The notes below the pieces were generated by a model, which did no database searches, had not been told where the DNA came from, and worked only from the letters and a program-made list of their open reading frames with translations. From Candidatus Liptonbacteria bacterium (GTDB taxonomy: Bacteria; Patescibacteriota; Minisyncoccia; UBA6257; 2-01-FULL-56-20), in assembly GCA_023244935.1 (NCBI GenBank), contig JAHFLJ010000007.1, forward strand, positions 1 to 40,217: a stretch of DNA of 40,217 nucleotides, in the 5' to 3' direction. The translations under genes and the position numbers were made by a program. Shown here piece after piece: positions 17,000-23,054 of the stretch; within the stretch, counting starts at the first letter, position 1; every line of letters starts with the position of its first letter.

Positions 17000-17587
17000 T
17001 TAACCCTTAATCCTAAAATATTTACTAACTCCGACGGACGGCTGTGCCGTCATCGGCTCCCCCGTTCTACGCTCGGCATAATTTACCAGAATAACCCCAT
17101 TACTCACCGAAATATTTTGCGGAGCAATTCTATCTCCTAAATATATACTATTTGTTCCCAAAACTTTTCCGGAAGATTCATCCGCTAAACCAACGGCAAC
17201 ATAATAAAAGATTCCACTACCGCCACCATCCTGAGAAATGAGCATGGCATAATCGTCAATTCCGTCTCCATCCAAATCCCCTTTTTGCGGAGCTCCGAAA
17301 ACTCGTACCACCGACTTCGTGGCCGAACCGGGAGCAACTGCTTCCTCAGCAACTCCATTCCGCAAAGTAACTTGCTTTCCGTCTATAGAATATGTCGCAT
17401 TCAAAGGATCCATCTCTACTGTCGCAATCATTCTATTAGCCAAGCGAGGAGAAATATCTCCAATCGATAAAACATAATTTTTCAAAATGGATAACTCGAT
17501 TATCTGCCACCACGAAAAAACAATTACCAACATAAGCAAACCAACAATCATCGCGTCTTTACTTTTTCTATTTAAATTTAATTTCAT
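17000..17587 (-). CDS. Membrane-anchored protein with Ca-binding-like DxDxDG loop (paralogue of 19148)
   Basis: 195 aa with an N-terminal helix (about 12-32) and an exported domain. LDGDGIDDYAML resembles the DxDxDG calcium loop of dockerin, EF-hand and FG-GAP proteins. The framework TYSIDGKQVTL, GSGIFYYVAVGL, LGDRIAPQNI and VNYAERRTGEPMT closely matches the protein at 19148, so these are duplicated genes. No family name recognised. An A-rich stretch (GATAATAAAAAA) precedes the ATG. It lies just downstream of the broken gene remnant. Confidence 0.8.
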   Translation of the reverse strand: MKLNLNRKSKDAMIVGLLMLVIVFSWWQIIELSILKNYVLSIGDISPRLANRMIATVEMDPLNATYSIDGKQVTLRNGVAEEAVAPGSATKSVVRVFGAPQKGDLDGDGIDDYAMLISQDGGGSGIFYYVAVGLADESSGKVLGTNSIYLGDRIAPQNISVSNGVILVNYAERRTGEPMTAQPSVGVSKYFRIKG

Positions 17588-17631
17588 TTTTTTATTATCT
17601 ATCCTATTTACCTTGAGCCCTGTCGAGTGGT

Positions 17632-17824
17632 CTATCCAGAACCTTCCGAAAGAATCCTTTCAACTAACTGTATAATTTCACTAACGTGTCTATTAATGAT
17701 ACTCGGCTCCCAATCCTGCATCCTGGCAATGAGCAACATAAAAACATATGGCCAATGCGTCCCGCACCATAACTGGAGTAACCGAATCGTCATTATTCAA
17801 ATCAACCCCATAGATGGTAGTCAT
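17632..17824 (-). pseudogene. Frame-disrupted remnant of a small protein gene
   Basis: Frame one runs from ATG 17822-17824 to TAA 17693-17695 and encodes MTTIYGVDLNNDDSVTPVMV, then RDALAICFYVAHCQDAGLGA and EYH. A second frame continues to TAG 17632-17634 and ends with MQDWEPSIINRHVSEIIQLV and ERILSEGSG. From memory, lineage-specific small proteins begin like the first part (VRDA..CF..AHC) and end like the second (II..H..EI..L.E), with a middle section between. The frames cross at CAGGATGCAGGAT, a short direct repeat, which would fit an internal deletion. A complete 43-aa or 53-aa protein cannot be excluded. Confidence 0.5.
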
Positions 17825-18011
17825 CTGTCCTAATTATATGCCAAATTACCAAAGCGCAATAGCCGGCATGTTGAAAAACATTTGCCTATCATTCCGGTCT
17901 CTAACCCTTCCCCAATATGCCATCTCAGCTTTAATCCGAGATTCAGTTTGAATTTTTTGTATCCCACATTTTATTCGTATAATTCGTACAAATTCGTAAT
18001 TTCTTAATCAT

Positions 18012-18044
18012 AAAAAAACACCCTATCCGCAACAACGGACAGGG
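18012..18044 (-). terminator. Terminator of the 18045 unit
   Basis: A nine-base stem with one mismatch (CCCTATCCG / CGGACAGGG); read leftward it is followed by GTGTTTTTTT. It begins immediately after the stop codon. Confidence 0.85.
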
Positions 18045-18269
18045 CTAACTACCGATTGCCAGTCTCCTATCGCTATCTTCTCCGGCAAGCTTTCCCATCT
18101 CATATCCCAAAGAGTAACAGGGATCATCTGGATAAAGACAGAAACTACCTCTGAACCCGTGATTCCAGCCCCTGTGCCACTTTGGCAAATTATATGATTC
18201 CCTAGACGGAAACGGACAGCGCGCGTCATGATTTGGATCTTCAAAATTACAATAATGGCACCGCCCCAT
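18045..18269 (-). CDS. 74-aa Cys/His-rich protein in a self-contained unit
   Basis: Not recognised. The start is set by GGAGGAGG (18276-18283) upstream of the ATG. The N-terminus MGRCHYCNFEDPNHDARC has CxxC plus further His and Cys and could bind zinc. Two more Cys lie in SFCLYPDDPCYSLGYEMG. The protein is small, soluble and rich in Trp/Tyr/Asp. A second frame starting inside it lacks an SD and is rejected. It has its own promoter and terminator. G+C is 31 of 60 bases at 18121-18180, above its neighbours. It sits between the broken gene and the 211-aa membrane protein. Confidence 0.7.
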   Translation of the reverse strand: MGRCHYCNFEDPNHDARCPFPSRESYNLPKWHRGWNHGFRGSFCLYPDDPCYSLGYEMGKLAGEDSDRRLAIGS

Positions 18270-18301
18270 CCGCCGCCTCCTCCGTTTGCTGTGCTAATTA
18301 A

Positions 18302-18329
18302 ATCTTATGCCGATTAAAAAAACTATCAA
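18302..18329 (-). promoter_or_regulatory. Promoter of the 18045 unit
   Basis: -35 TTGATA (18324-18329), a 16-base spacer, -10 TAAGAT (18302-18307). The -35 box is embedded in the stem of the terminator of the upstream gene. Confidence 0.65.
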
Positions 18330-18352
18330 CCTGCGTGGTTAATAGTTTTTTT
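18316..18352 (-). terminator. Terminator after the 211-aa membrane protein gene
   Basis: AAACTATCAACC, a 5-base loop, GGTTAATAGTTT with T and A tails on both sides. It lies about 100 bases downstream of the 18451 stop. Confidence 0.85.
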
Positions 18353-18370
18353 ATTTTGTCTATGCTCGTC

Positions 18371-18392
18371 ATTCCGGCCTCCGAGCCGGAAT
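18371..18392. repeat. REP-like palindrome ATTCCGGC/GCCGGAAT
   Basis: A perfect 8-bp inverted repeat with a 6-base loop and no T-run, in an intergenic space. The motif GTCATTCCGG...CCGGAATCTAG resembles dispersed palindromic elements of many bacterial genomes. Only one copy lies in this window, so its dispersal here is unproven. Confidence 0.45.
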
Positions 18393-18450
18393 CTAGCTTT
18401 CATGTTTTACGTTCCACCTTCCGCATCCCACGTTCCAAGTTACACGTCTT

Positions 18451-19086
18451 TTACCGCGAGACCTTGATACTACTAGCCCTAATCGCCCCCTCTCCGGTCA
18501 ACACCCCATAAACCGTCACGCCTTCATCTACTTTCAAATCTTTTATTCCGATTTCTCCTTTGGAAGTTTCGATTATCGTAAAAACACCGGAAATGACATC
18601 TATATTTTTTCCGGCATTGTCGGAAATGGTTAATTCACCTGACCGCACCTCCACAATATTTCCATAAATTCTCACCTGCGAATTTACTTGCAAATTGTCT
18701 AAACTCCCGTAGCCCGACATCATCTGCCCAATTTTATAGCGCGTTCCCATTAATTGTTCTGTTTTGTAATTCCAATTTCCCATCATTCCGGTTCCTCGCA
18801 TCATCCCGGGGCCGTAAACCAAATCTCCATTGCCGACATATCCCAAAACTCTGGCGCCACCAACTGCCGCTCCGAGCGCAAACACAATACCTAAAATTAT
18901 CAACATTAAAATCATCCTAAAAATTACCGAGAATATTCTCCAGCCCCAGCTCCCGTGAGGTCTTTCCCAGTTTCCACCGCAACGCTTATTCAGCGCGCAG
19001 TTTGAACCGTTACAATCCACGCTTCCGCACTTCGCGCAAGATACACCTTGTTTAACTTCTTCGTTTTCAACCTTATTTATTTTCAT
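18451..19086 (-). CDS. Membrane protein with Cys-rich cytoplasmic tip and DUF5666-like domain
   Basis: 211 aa. The N-terminal 40 residues hold five or more cysteines (CAKCGSVDCNGSNCALNKRC), a likely metal site. One or two membrane segments follow (about 48-78), then a Gly/Met-rich stretch (GPGMMRGTGMMGNWNY) that could bind copper or simply be flexible. The C-terminal ~80 residues (QVRIYGNIVEVRSGELTIS, GVTVYGVLTGEGAIRASSI) resemble the beta-barrel DUF5666 domain, also suggested in the protein at 34310. TATAAT lies only 3 nt before the ATG, so the true transcription start is unclear. Metal sensing or homeostasis is an inference. Confidence 0.75.
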   Translation of the reverse strand: MKINKVENEEVKQGVSCAKCGSVDCNGSNCALNKRCGGNWERPHGSWGWRIFSVIFRMILMLIILGIVFALGAAVGGARVLGYVGNGDLVYGPGMMRGTGMMGNWNYKTEQLMGTRYKIGQMMSGYGSLDNLQVNSQVRIYGNIVEVRSGELTISDNAGKNIDVISGVFTIIETSKGEIGIKDLKVDEGVTVYGVLTGEGAIRASSIKVSR

Positions 19087-19147
19087 TTTATTATATTTTT
19101 AATTTACTATTTTATTTTCCGCGAAGCTACAAATTCTTTGTTACGTC

Positions 19148-19729
19148 CTATCTGGATTCCCCTTCAAAGTCCGGCACAACAATTCCCCACTGCCTAGTTT
19201 CCGGATCAAGTTTCAAATAAGCGCTCTTGCCCAAAGATGGACTCACAGTCATCGGCTCTCCGGGATTTCGATCGGCATAATTCACCACAATCACATTTTT
19301 ATGATTTGGATTCGGGCTTACATTAATCGTCTGTGGAGCAATTCTATCTCCCAGTAAATATCCATCCGAACCAACGTAACCTGCCGGAGTATTCAAAGCG
19401 GCAACCGCGTAAAAGAAAGTTCCTGACCCACCAGTCGTTTGAGTCAACAGAAATACCACATCCTCTCGTCCGTCGCTATTTAAGTCATATTTCAACTCAT
19501 TGCCAAAATATCGAGTAATAATTTTCGAAGCTGACCCTGGGGCCGCCTCAACTTCCGAAAGTCCGTCAACCAACGTAACCGATTTTCCATCGATTACATA
19601 CGTGGCATTTTTATCACTGGTCCCCAAAACCTGCACCCCGTTCTCATTCATCGGATTCGACCCAAAAACAAAATATCCCGCGACCAACAACACCACAACA
19701 ACCGCTAAAACAATATAAGGTTTCTTCAT
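19148..19729 (-). CDS. Membrane-anchored protein with Ca-binding-like loop (paralogue of 17000)
   Basis: 193 aa with an N-terminal helix (about 4-24) and an exported domain. The calcium-loop-like LNSDGREDVVFLL, the framework TYVIDGKSVTLVDGL, GSGTFFYAVAAL, LGDRIAPQTI and VNYADRNPGEPMT all align with the protein at 17000, so the two are products of duplication. The C-terminus is longer (KLDPETRQWGIVVPDFEGES). The gene ends 62 bases before the 211-aa gene and may share its transcript. Function unknown; extracellular calcium-stabilised domain is an inference from the loop alone. Confidence 0.8.
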   Translation of the reverse strand: MKKPYIVLAVVVVLLVAGYFVFGSNPMNENGVQVLGTSDKNATYVIDGKSVTLVDGLSEVEAAPGSASKIITRYFGNELKYDLNSDGREDVVFLLTQTTGGSGTFFYAVAALNTPAGYVGSDGYLLGDRIAPQTINVSPNPNHKNVIVVNYADRNPGEPMTVSPSLGKSAYLKLDPETRQWGIVVPDFEGESR

Positions 19730-20002
19730 CCTGTAGTGAAATTGCGACTTATTAGTTTTATTTTTCGCCGCAAAATATTAATTATTTTGACTTTTTTATT
19801 AATCTCGCGAACCACGCAAAGAATGCAAAATACCTAGTCACAATTCTACTACGGGATTCATTTTTTTATCATACCACAAAATTAATTATTTTACGAATAT
19901 CTACATAGTTCCGATTTATTTCGAAGTGCCATAGGTGTGTGAACTTATACCAACCCCCAAAAAAAACCGAATCCCCCGGCGCCCCCTCTCTTCCCCTTTT
20001 CA
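19730..20002. other. Intergenic stretch with no gene seen
   Basis: A+T-rich on the left, pyrimidine-rich near 19960-20000 (a CCCCC-rich and TCTCTTCCCC tract). I find no start codon with credible signals, no tRNA-like fold and no terminator. It ends at the first of the three large palindromes. Confidence 0.4.
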
Positions 20003-20038
20003 CAACATTCCAACATTCTCAAGAATGTCCGAATGTTG
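20003..20038. promoter_or_regulatory. Large palindrome, site 1 (imperfect)
   Basis: 36 bases. Half-sites CAACATTC...ACATTCTC and AAGAATGT...GAATGTTG match at 15 of 18 positions. It lies 41 bases beyond the stop of the 53-aa membrane protein gene. It has the same nested ACATTC motif as sites 2 and 3 and no T-run, so it is not an ordinary terminator. Confidence 0.75.
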
Positions 20039-20079
20039 CCGTTTAATTTTTATTCCTCATCTCGCTCAAAAATTTTAAA

Positions 20080-20241
20080 TCACTTTTTCCTTCTCATCCG
20101 AATCAATCCATAAATACCACCGGCGAAAGCCATAGCTCCAAGCAACTGCCCTCCGGGACTGTCGTCATATCCACCATAGATGACCATAAAAATCCCGAAT
20201 GTCGTCGCTAAAACATAACCGAATATCTTGAATACTTTCAT
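20080..20241 (-). CDS. 53-aa two-helix membrane protein in the palindrome module
   Basis: Not recognised. ATG 20239-20241 to TGA 20080-20082. The sequence begins MKVFKIFGYVLATTFGIFMV, then IYGGYDDSPGGQLLGAMAFA, then GGIYGLIRMRRKK: two short hydrophobic helices, an acidic turn and a basic tail, giving a clear inside-positive topology. TATGAT (20250-20255) ends 8 nt before the ATG, so it is likely leaderless. It diverges from the ArsR-like gene across palindrome site 2, and site 1 lies beyond its 3' end. It could be the regulator's target, an efflux or sensor accessory, or a membrane-active toxin; the sequence does not decide. Confidence 0.7.
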   Translation of the reverse strand: MKVFKIFGYVLATTFGIFMVIYGGYDDSPGGQLLGAMAFAGGIYGLIRMRRKK

Positions 20242-20287
20242 ACCTAAAAATCATACCATCCTCACCCAAAATTAAAACCTCCTCCAC

Positions 20288-20321
20288 GACATTCGGACAT
20301 TCTTGAGAATGTCCGAATGTC
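20288..20321. promoter_or_regulatory. Large palindrome, site 2 (operator between divergent genes)
   Basis: 34 bases: perfect 16-bp arms (GACATTCGGACATTCT / AGAATGTCCGAATGTC) around a TG centre. Each arm contains two ACATTC units. It ends 7 bases before the TATAAT (20329-20334) of the ArsR-like gene, so it covers that promoter's -35 region and stands 32 bases upstream of the opposite gene's -10. Probable operator. Confidence 0.82.
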
Positions 20322-20340
20322 ATTATGGTATAATCCAAAC

Positions 20341-20628
20341 ATGAGCAAATTAAAAACAGCGAAGCAAATGGAGCGTCACCTCAAGGGCATGTCGAACCAC
20401 TACCGCATCGAAATTTTGCTGACTGTCGCCGAAAATCCAAATATCACACTCGATCGAATTACGGAACTAATCGGGGCAAATGAGAAGACATTGAGCGAAC
20501 ATTCGCGCCGCCTGGTCGCCGCCGGACTAATTAACAAACAATATCAGGGCAGATTCGTCGAGCATACCCTCTCTCCTTACGGCAAAACCTTTGTCTCGTT
20601 TCTCAGATCCTTCCAGCACTCAATCTAA
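20341..20628 (+). CDS. ArsR-like winged-helix transcription regulator
   Basis: 95 aa from ATG 20341-20343. The longer in-frame start is rejected because TATAAT (20329-20334) lies inside it; the box ends 6 nt before the chosen ATG, so the mRNA is leaderless. The protein is a single winged helix-turn-helix: HYRIEILLTVAENPNITLDR, ITELIGANEKTLSEHSRRLV, AAGLINKQYQGRFVEHTLSP. The pattern of a one-domain repressor with a recognition helix at TLSEHSRRL fits the ArsR family. No metal-binding Cys is present, so the signal is unknown. It is flanked by palindromes 2 and 3; site 3 starts at its stop codon. Autoregulation is likely. Confidence 0.88.
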   Translation: MSKLKTAKQMERHLKGMSNHYRIEILLTVAENPNITLDRITELIGANEKTLSEHSRRLVAAGLINKQYQGRFVEHTLSPYGKTFVSFLRSFQHSI

Positions 20629-20660
20629 CATTCCAACATTCTGGAGAATGTTGGAATGTT
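20627..20660. promoter_or_regulatory. Large palindrome, site 3
   Basis: 34 bases: perfect 16-bp arms (AACATTCCAACATTCT / AGAATGTTGGAATGTT) around GG, starting within the TAA stop of the ArsR-like gene. Same architecture as site 2. It is followed by GAATAACCC, not T, so a simple intrinsic terminator is unlikely. Confidence 0.8.
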
Positions 20661-20768
20661 GAATAACCCATTAAACCAAAGTCCAAAAAAACTTAGATTC
20701 TTGAATTTAGTGATTATCTTTGGTAGTGTTAACCTGTTCTTACAAAGAACGTTTTGACAACTCAATAT

Positions 20769-21081
20769 TCCGGCGTAGCTCAGTGGTAGAGCAAATCCCT
20801 GTGAACGAGTACGCAGCCTCCTGAAGTAATTCAGGTTGAAAACGAGGTGAATTCGGGGAAGCCCAAAAGTCGTAAGACCGGGTAATCCCGAGCCAAGCCA
20901 AATAATTATTTGGAAGGTGTAGAGACTATCCCTTTATGGGAGTACTGATAACAAAATTGTTATTGGGAAGCGCCTCGTCCCGCACTCTTTAAAAAGAACG
21001 GGAATGATATAGTCCATCCCTATTAGAAATTTTAGGATAAATGTAAGGATAAGGTCGTAGGTTCGAATCCTACCGCCGGAG
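20769..21081 (+). tRNA. tRNA-Asn(GUU) interrupted by a group I intron
   Basis: Exons 20769-20802 and 21044-21081. Spliced, the acceptor TCCGGCG pairs with CGCCGGA, the D arm is GCTC-AGTGGTA-GAGC, the anticodon loop is CUGUUAA and the T arm is GTAGG-TTCGAAT-CCTAC, with discriminator G. The anticodon GUU and discriminator G indicate asparagine. The intron interrupts the anticodon between U35 and U36. Position 27-43 is an A-A mismatch at the end of the anticodon stem. The CCA end is not fully encoded (G73 is followed by CA and then T). A terminator follows at 21085-21123. Confidence 0.92.
20803..21043 (+). ncRNA. Group I self-splicing intron, 241 nt, no ORF
   Basis: All four core elements are visible in order: P (AATTCGGGGAAGCC, 20850-20863), Q (AATCCCGAGCCAAGCC, 20884-20899), R (GGTGTAGAGACTATCC, 20916-20931) and S (AATGATATAGTCC, 21003-21015). 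P1 forms from exon CUGU and the internal guide GCAG (20813-20816), giving the required U-G wobble at the 5' splice site. P2 is CCTGAA-GTAA-TTCAGG (20820-20835). The intron ends in the conserved terminal G. No homing endonuclease is encoded. Confidence 0.93.
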
Positions 21082-21084
21082 CAT

Positions 21085-21123
21085 AAGTAATAAAAGATCC
21101 CTTTACGGGATTTTTTATTACTT
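21085..21123 (+). terminator. Terminator after tRNA-Asn
   Basis: A long hairpin, AAGTAATAAAA...ATCCC and GGGAT...TTTTATTACTT around TTTAC, with a T-run within the 3' arm. Confidence 0.88.
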
Positions 21124-21132
21124 CATTTTTTG

Positions 21133-21290
21133 ACCGGTAGGATTCGAATAGGAGAGGGGTCGGGAGAACGACAGTTCTCCCGTGTCGGAATCCCTAAAAA
21201 CCGAGACCTGCCTGCCGGTAGGCAGGGGTGTTTAGAAAATTTGCCGAGCAAATTTTGTTCGACTCCCTACCGCCGGAGCAGAGCAAGAGT
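21133..21290. repeat. Hairpin array containing a second copy of the tRNA-Asn 3' end
   Basis: Contains an inverted T-arm fragment (CCGGTAGGATTCGAAT, 21134-21149), a perfect 9-bp hairpin (21161-21182, loop GACA), a CCTGCCTGCCGG-type palindrome (21207-21226, one mismatch), an 8-bp hairpin AAAATTTG-CCGAG-CAAATTTT (21236-21256), and finally CCTACCGCCGGAGCA (21266-21280), identical to the end of tRNA-Asn at 21069-21083. No D arm or anticodon arm can be built, so it is not a second tRNA. It could be a structured RNA, or debris from insertion at the tRNA 3' end. Confidence 0.7.
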
Positions 21291-21324
21291 AAAAACACCT
21301 ATCAAAATCAAGATAGGTGTTTTT
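21291..21324. terminator. Strong hairpin terminator after the array
   Basis: A perfect 13-bp stem (AAAAACACCTATC / GATAGGTGTTTTT) with an 8-base loop, followed by ATTT. It would end a rightward transcript of the hairpin array; the A-tail could also serve the other direction. Confidence 0.85.
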
Positions 21325-21464
21325 ATTTGCCGCGAAGCAATGGCGGGCGGTGCTCTTATCCGTTTTCTTAATAAGCAAGGTGAATTTAGAAAACAGCAAT
21401 CCCGCACAGCGGGACGCTCGTCGGAGCTGAAGCAATTCAACCAAGCAAATCCCCTGCTCCCATA

Positions 21465-21516
21465 TTGACAATATTTAGAAAGCGACATATACTTAGGGAA
21501 CCTAAATATTAGGGTT
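21465..21516 (+). promoter_or_regulatory. Promoter and MarR-type operator of the efflux operon
   Basis: -35 TTGACA (21465-21470), a 17-base spacer, -10 TATACT (21488-21493). Overlapping the -10 and the start of transcription are two interleaved inverted repeats: TTAGG-GAA-CCTAA (21493-21505) and AACCTAA-ATA-TTAGGGTT (21499-21516). This is the usual position for autorepression by a MarR dimer. Confidence 0.85.
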
Positions 21517-21524
21517 ACAAACAT

Positions 21525-21950
21525 ATGGTAAACAACCAAAATAACAAATCCCATTTAGGAAATCTATTGTTAGTTCTTCGAAAGAATATTCGCGAAAGCT
21601 TCCGAACAAAAAGACTAAAATATGATTTAACCTTTTCTCAAATGGAAGCCATGAGCTTCATCGGCCAATCCGGCAAAGAGACCATGGGAAGTATCGCCGA
21701 ATATTTAAAAATTACACCTCCCTCGGCGACCGAAATCATAACTGATTTAGAAAAAAAGGGATTAATCGCCAGAAAAGGAGATGAAAATGATCGACGTATA
21801 GTTTTTGTTGTCCCGACCGATACATCTAAAAAAATATGCTCGTCCATGCTCAGAGAAAAAGATCAAATTTTTAAAAAAATCATTTCAAAATTAAACGAAA
21901 AAGATAAAAAAAATCTTGAACGAATAATAAAAATACTTATCACAAAATAA
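21525..21950 (+). CDS. MarR-family repressor of the efflux operon
   Basis: 141 aa, dimeric winged-helix regulator. The wHTH core is visible: TFSQMEAMSFIG, MGSIAEYLKITPPSATEIIT for the recognition helix, DLEKKGLIARKGDENDRRIV with the family's wing motif DxxDRR. N- and C-terminal helices would form the dimer interface. It is the first gene of a four-gene operon with two adaptor subunits and an EmrB-type pump (5-, 12- and 2-base gaps). Interleaved palindromes overlap its promoter. By analogy with MarR/EmrR it should repress the operon until a toxic compound binds; the ligand is unknown. Confidence 0.93.
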   Translation: MVNNQNNKSHLGNLLLVLRKNIRESFRTKRLKYDLTFSQMEAMSFIGQSGKETMGSIAEYLKITPPSATEIITDLEKKGLIARKGDENDRRIVFVVPTDTSKKICSSMLREKDQIFKKIISKLNEKDKKNLERIIKILITK

Positions 21951-21954
21951 AAAT

Positions 21955-23043
21955 ATGAAACAACACATCAAATCTTTGCCTCATCACCCCAAAAAGGTAG
22001 TTATAATCTCCTTAATCATCGCGATATCTATCGGTACTTATGAATATATTAGAATAAACGCAAAAGCGAGCTCTTTGACTGCCGAAAAAGAAGTAACCAC
22101 TAGCGAAACGGTTTTGTCGTCAAGCAATCTAACCCTCGGTTTTTTGGCGGGTGGCAGAATTAAAGCAGTTTACGTCAAAGCTGGAGATGTAGTTAAAAAC
22201 GGTCAGATATTAGCAACTTTGGACGCCGAGAATGCGCAAGGGGCTCTTACTCAAGCCAGAGCGGCTTATGCTACCGCTCAAGCTAATTATCAAAAGATTA
22301 TTAACGGAGCCACGGGCCCCGCTATTGATGTGGCCAAAGCAGCTGTGCACACCGCGCAAGTTAATCTCGATGGTATAACCCAACAGCAGGAATTACTTGT
22401 AAAAAATGCTTATAGGAATTTGCTGAATTCAACGCCGGAAGCAGTCCCAAGCGAGCCGGTATCCGACTACATAGCGCCGATTATAAGCGGTAATTACTCA
22501 AAAGAGGTTGAAGGTAAAATAATTCTCTCAATTTATGCCACCGGGAATGGAAGTAATTTTTCCGCAGAAGGAATCACGGCAAGTAGTGGCGGAACTGTTA
22601 ACTCAACCACCCCGCAACCTATTGGCGACTCCGGACTATATATTAAGCTACCTGCCAATTTCAATACCTACACTAATGTTTCGCGTTGGGTAATAGAGAT
22701 CCCTAACAAAAAAGCTGCGAACTATGTTAGCAACAATAACGCCTACCAAGCCGCAATTGAGAACCGAAATCAAACAATAAAAAACGCTCAAGCGGTGCTT
22801 GACCAAGCTAACGCTTCTTTAGCCGCGCTCGTAAGCGCAGCTCGTCCGGAAGATGTGGCTGTTGCCAAGGCCCAAGTTGACAACGCGCAAGGCGCAGTAC
22901 AAATAGCTGAAGCCGCCTATAAAAATACCATCATCACTGCTCCTGCTGCCGGCACTATTATTTCCGTCAGTATTACTCCCGGACAGATAGCAACACCAAA
23001 CTCCCCGGCGATTGAATTCCTCGGAAATAAATCTTCAAATTAA
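21955..23043 (+). CDS. HlyD/EmrA-type adaptor with lipoyl and coiled-coil domains, no visible barrel
   Basis: 362 aa with an N-terminal membrane anchor (about 18-36). The first half-lipoyl segment (LAGGRIKAVYVKAGDVVKNG) is followed by alternating Ala/Gln helices (ALTQARAAYATAQANYQKI), an insertion of about 120 residues (130-250) rich in Asn/Ser/Gly, a returning helix (AQAVLDQANASLAALVSAAR) and the second half-lipoyl (ITAPAAGTIISVSITPGQ). The chain stops there, so the beta-barrel domain normal in this family is missing. The gene after it supplies one. It should work with the MFS pump. An outer-membrane channel would not be expected in a monoderm cell. Confidence 0.88.
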   Translation: MKQHIKSLPHHPKKVVIISLIIAISIGTYEYIRINAKASSLTAEKEVTTSETVLSSSNLTLGFLAGGRIKAVYVKAGDVVKNGQILATLDAENAQGALTQARAAYATAQANYQKIINGATGPAIDVAKAAVHTAQVNLDGITQQQELLVKNAYRNLLNSTPEAVPSEPVSDYIAPIISGNYSKEVEGKIILSIYATGNGSNFSAEGITASSGGTVNSTTPQPIGDSGLYIKLPANFNTYTNVSRWVIEIPNKKAANYVSNNNAYQAAIENRNQTIKNAQAVLDQANASLAALVSAARPEDVAVAKAQVDNAQGAVQIAEAAYKNTIITAPAAGTIISVSITPGQIATPNSPAIEFLGNKSSN

Positions 23044-23054
23044 ATAATAAAAAA

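Noticed and set aside
20003-20660. The three large palindromes as intrinsic terminators
   Set aside because: None is followed by a T-run in either direction, and one lies between divergent starts; a protein-binding or mobile-end role fits better.
20754-20760. TTGACA just upstream of the tRNA as a promoter
   Set aside because: A -10 at the proper spacing would fall inside the tRNA itself.
21133-21290. A second tRNA gene
   Set aside because: Only T-arm/acceptor-like ends exist; no D arm or anticodon arm can be formed.
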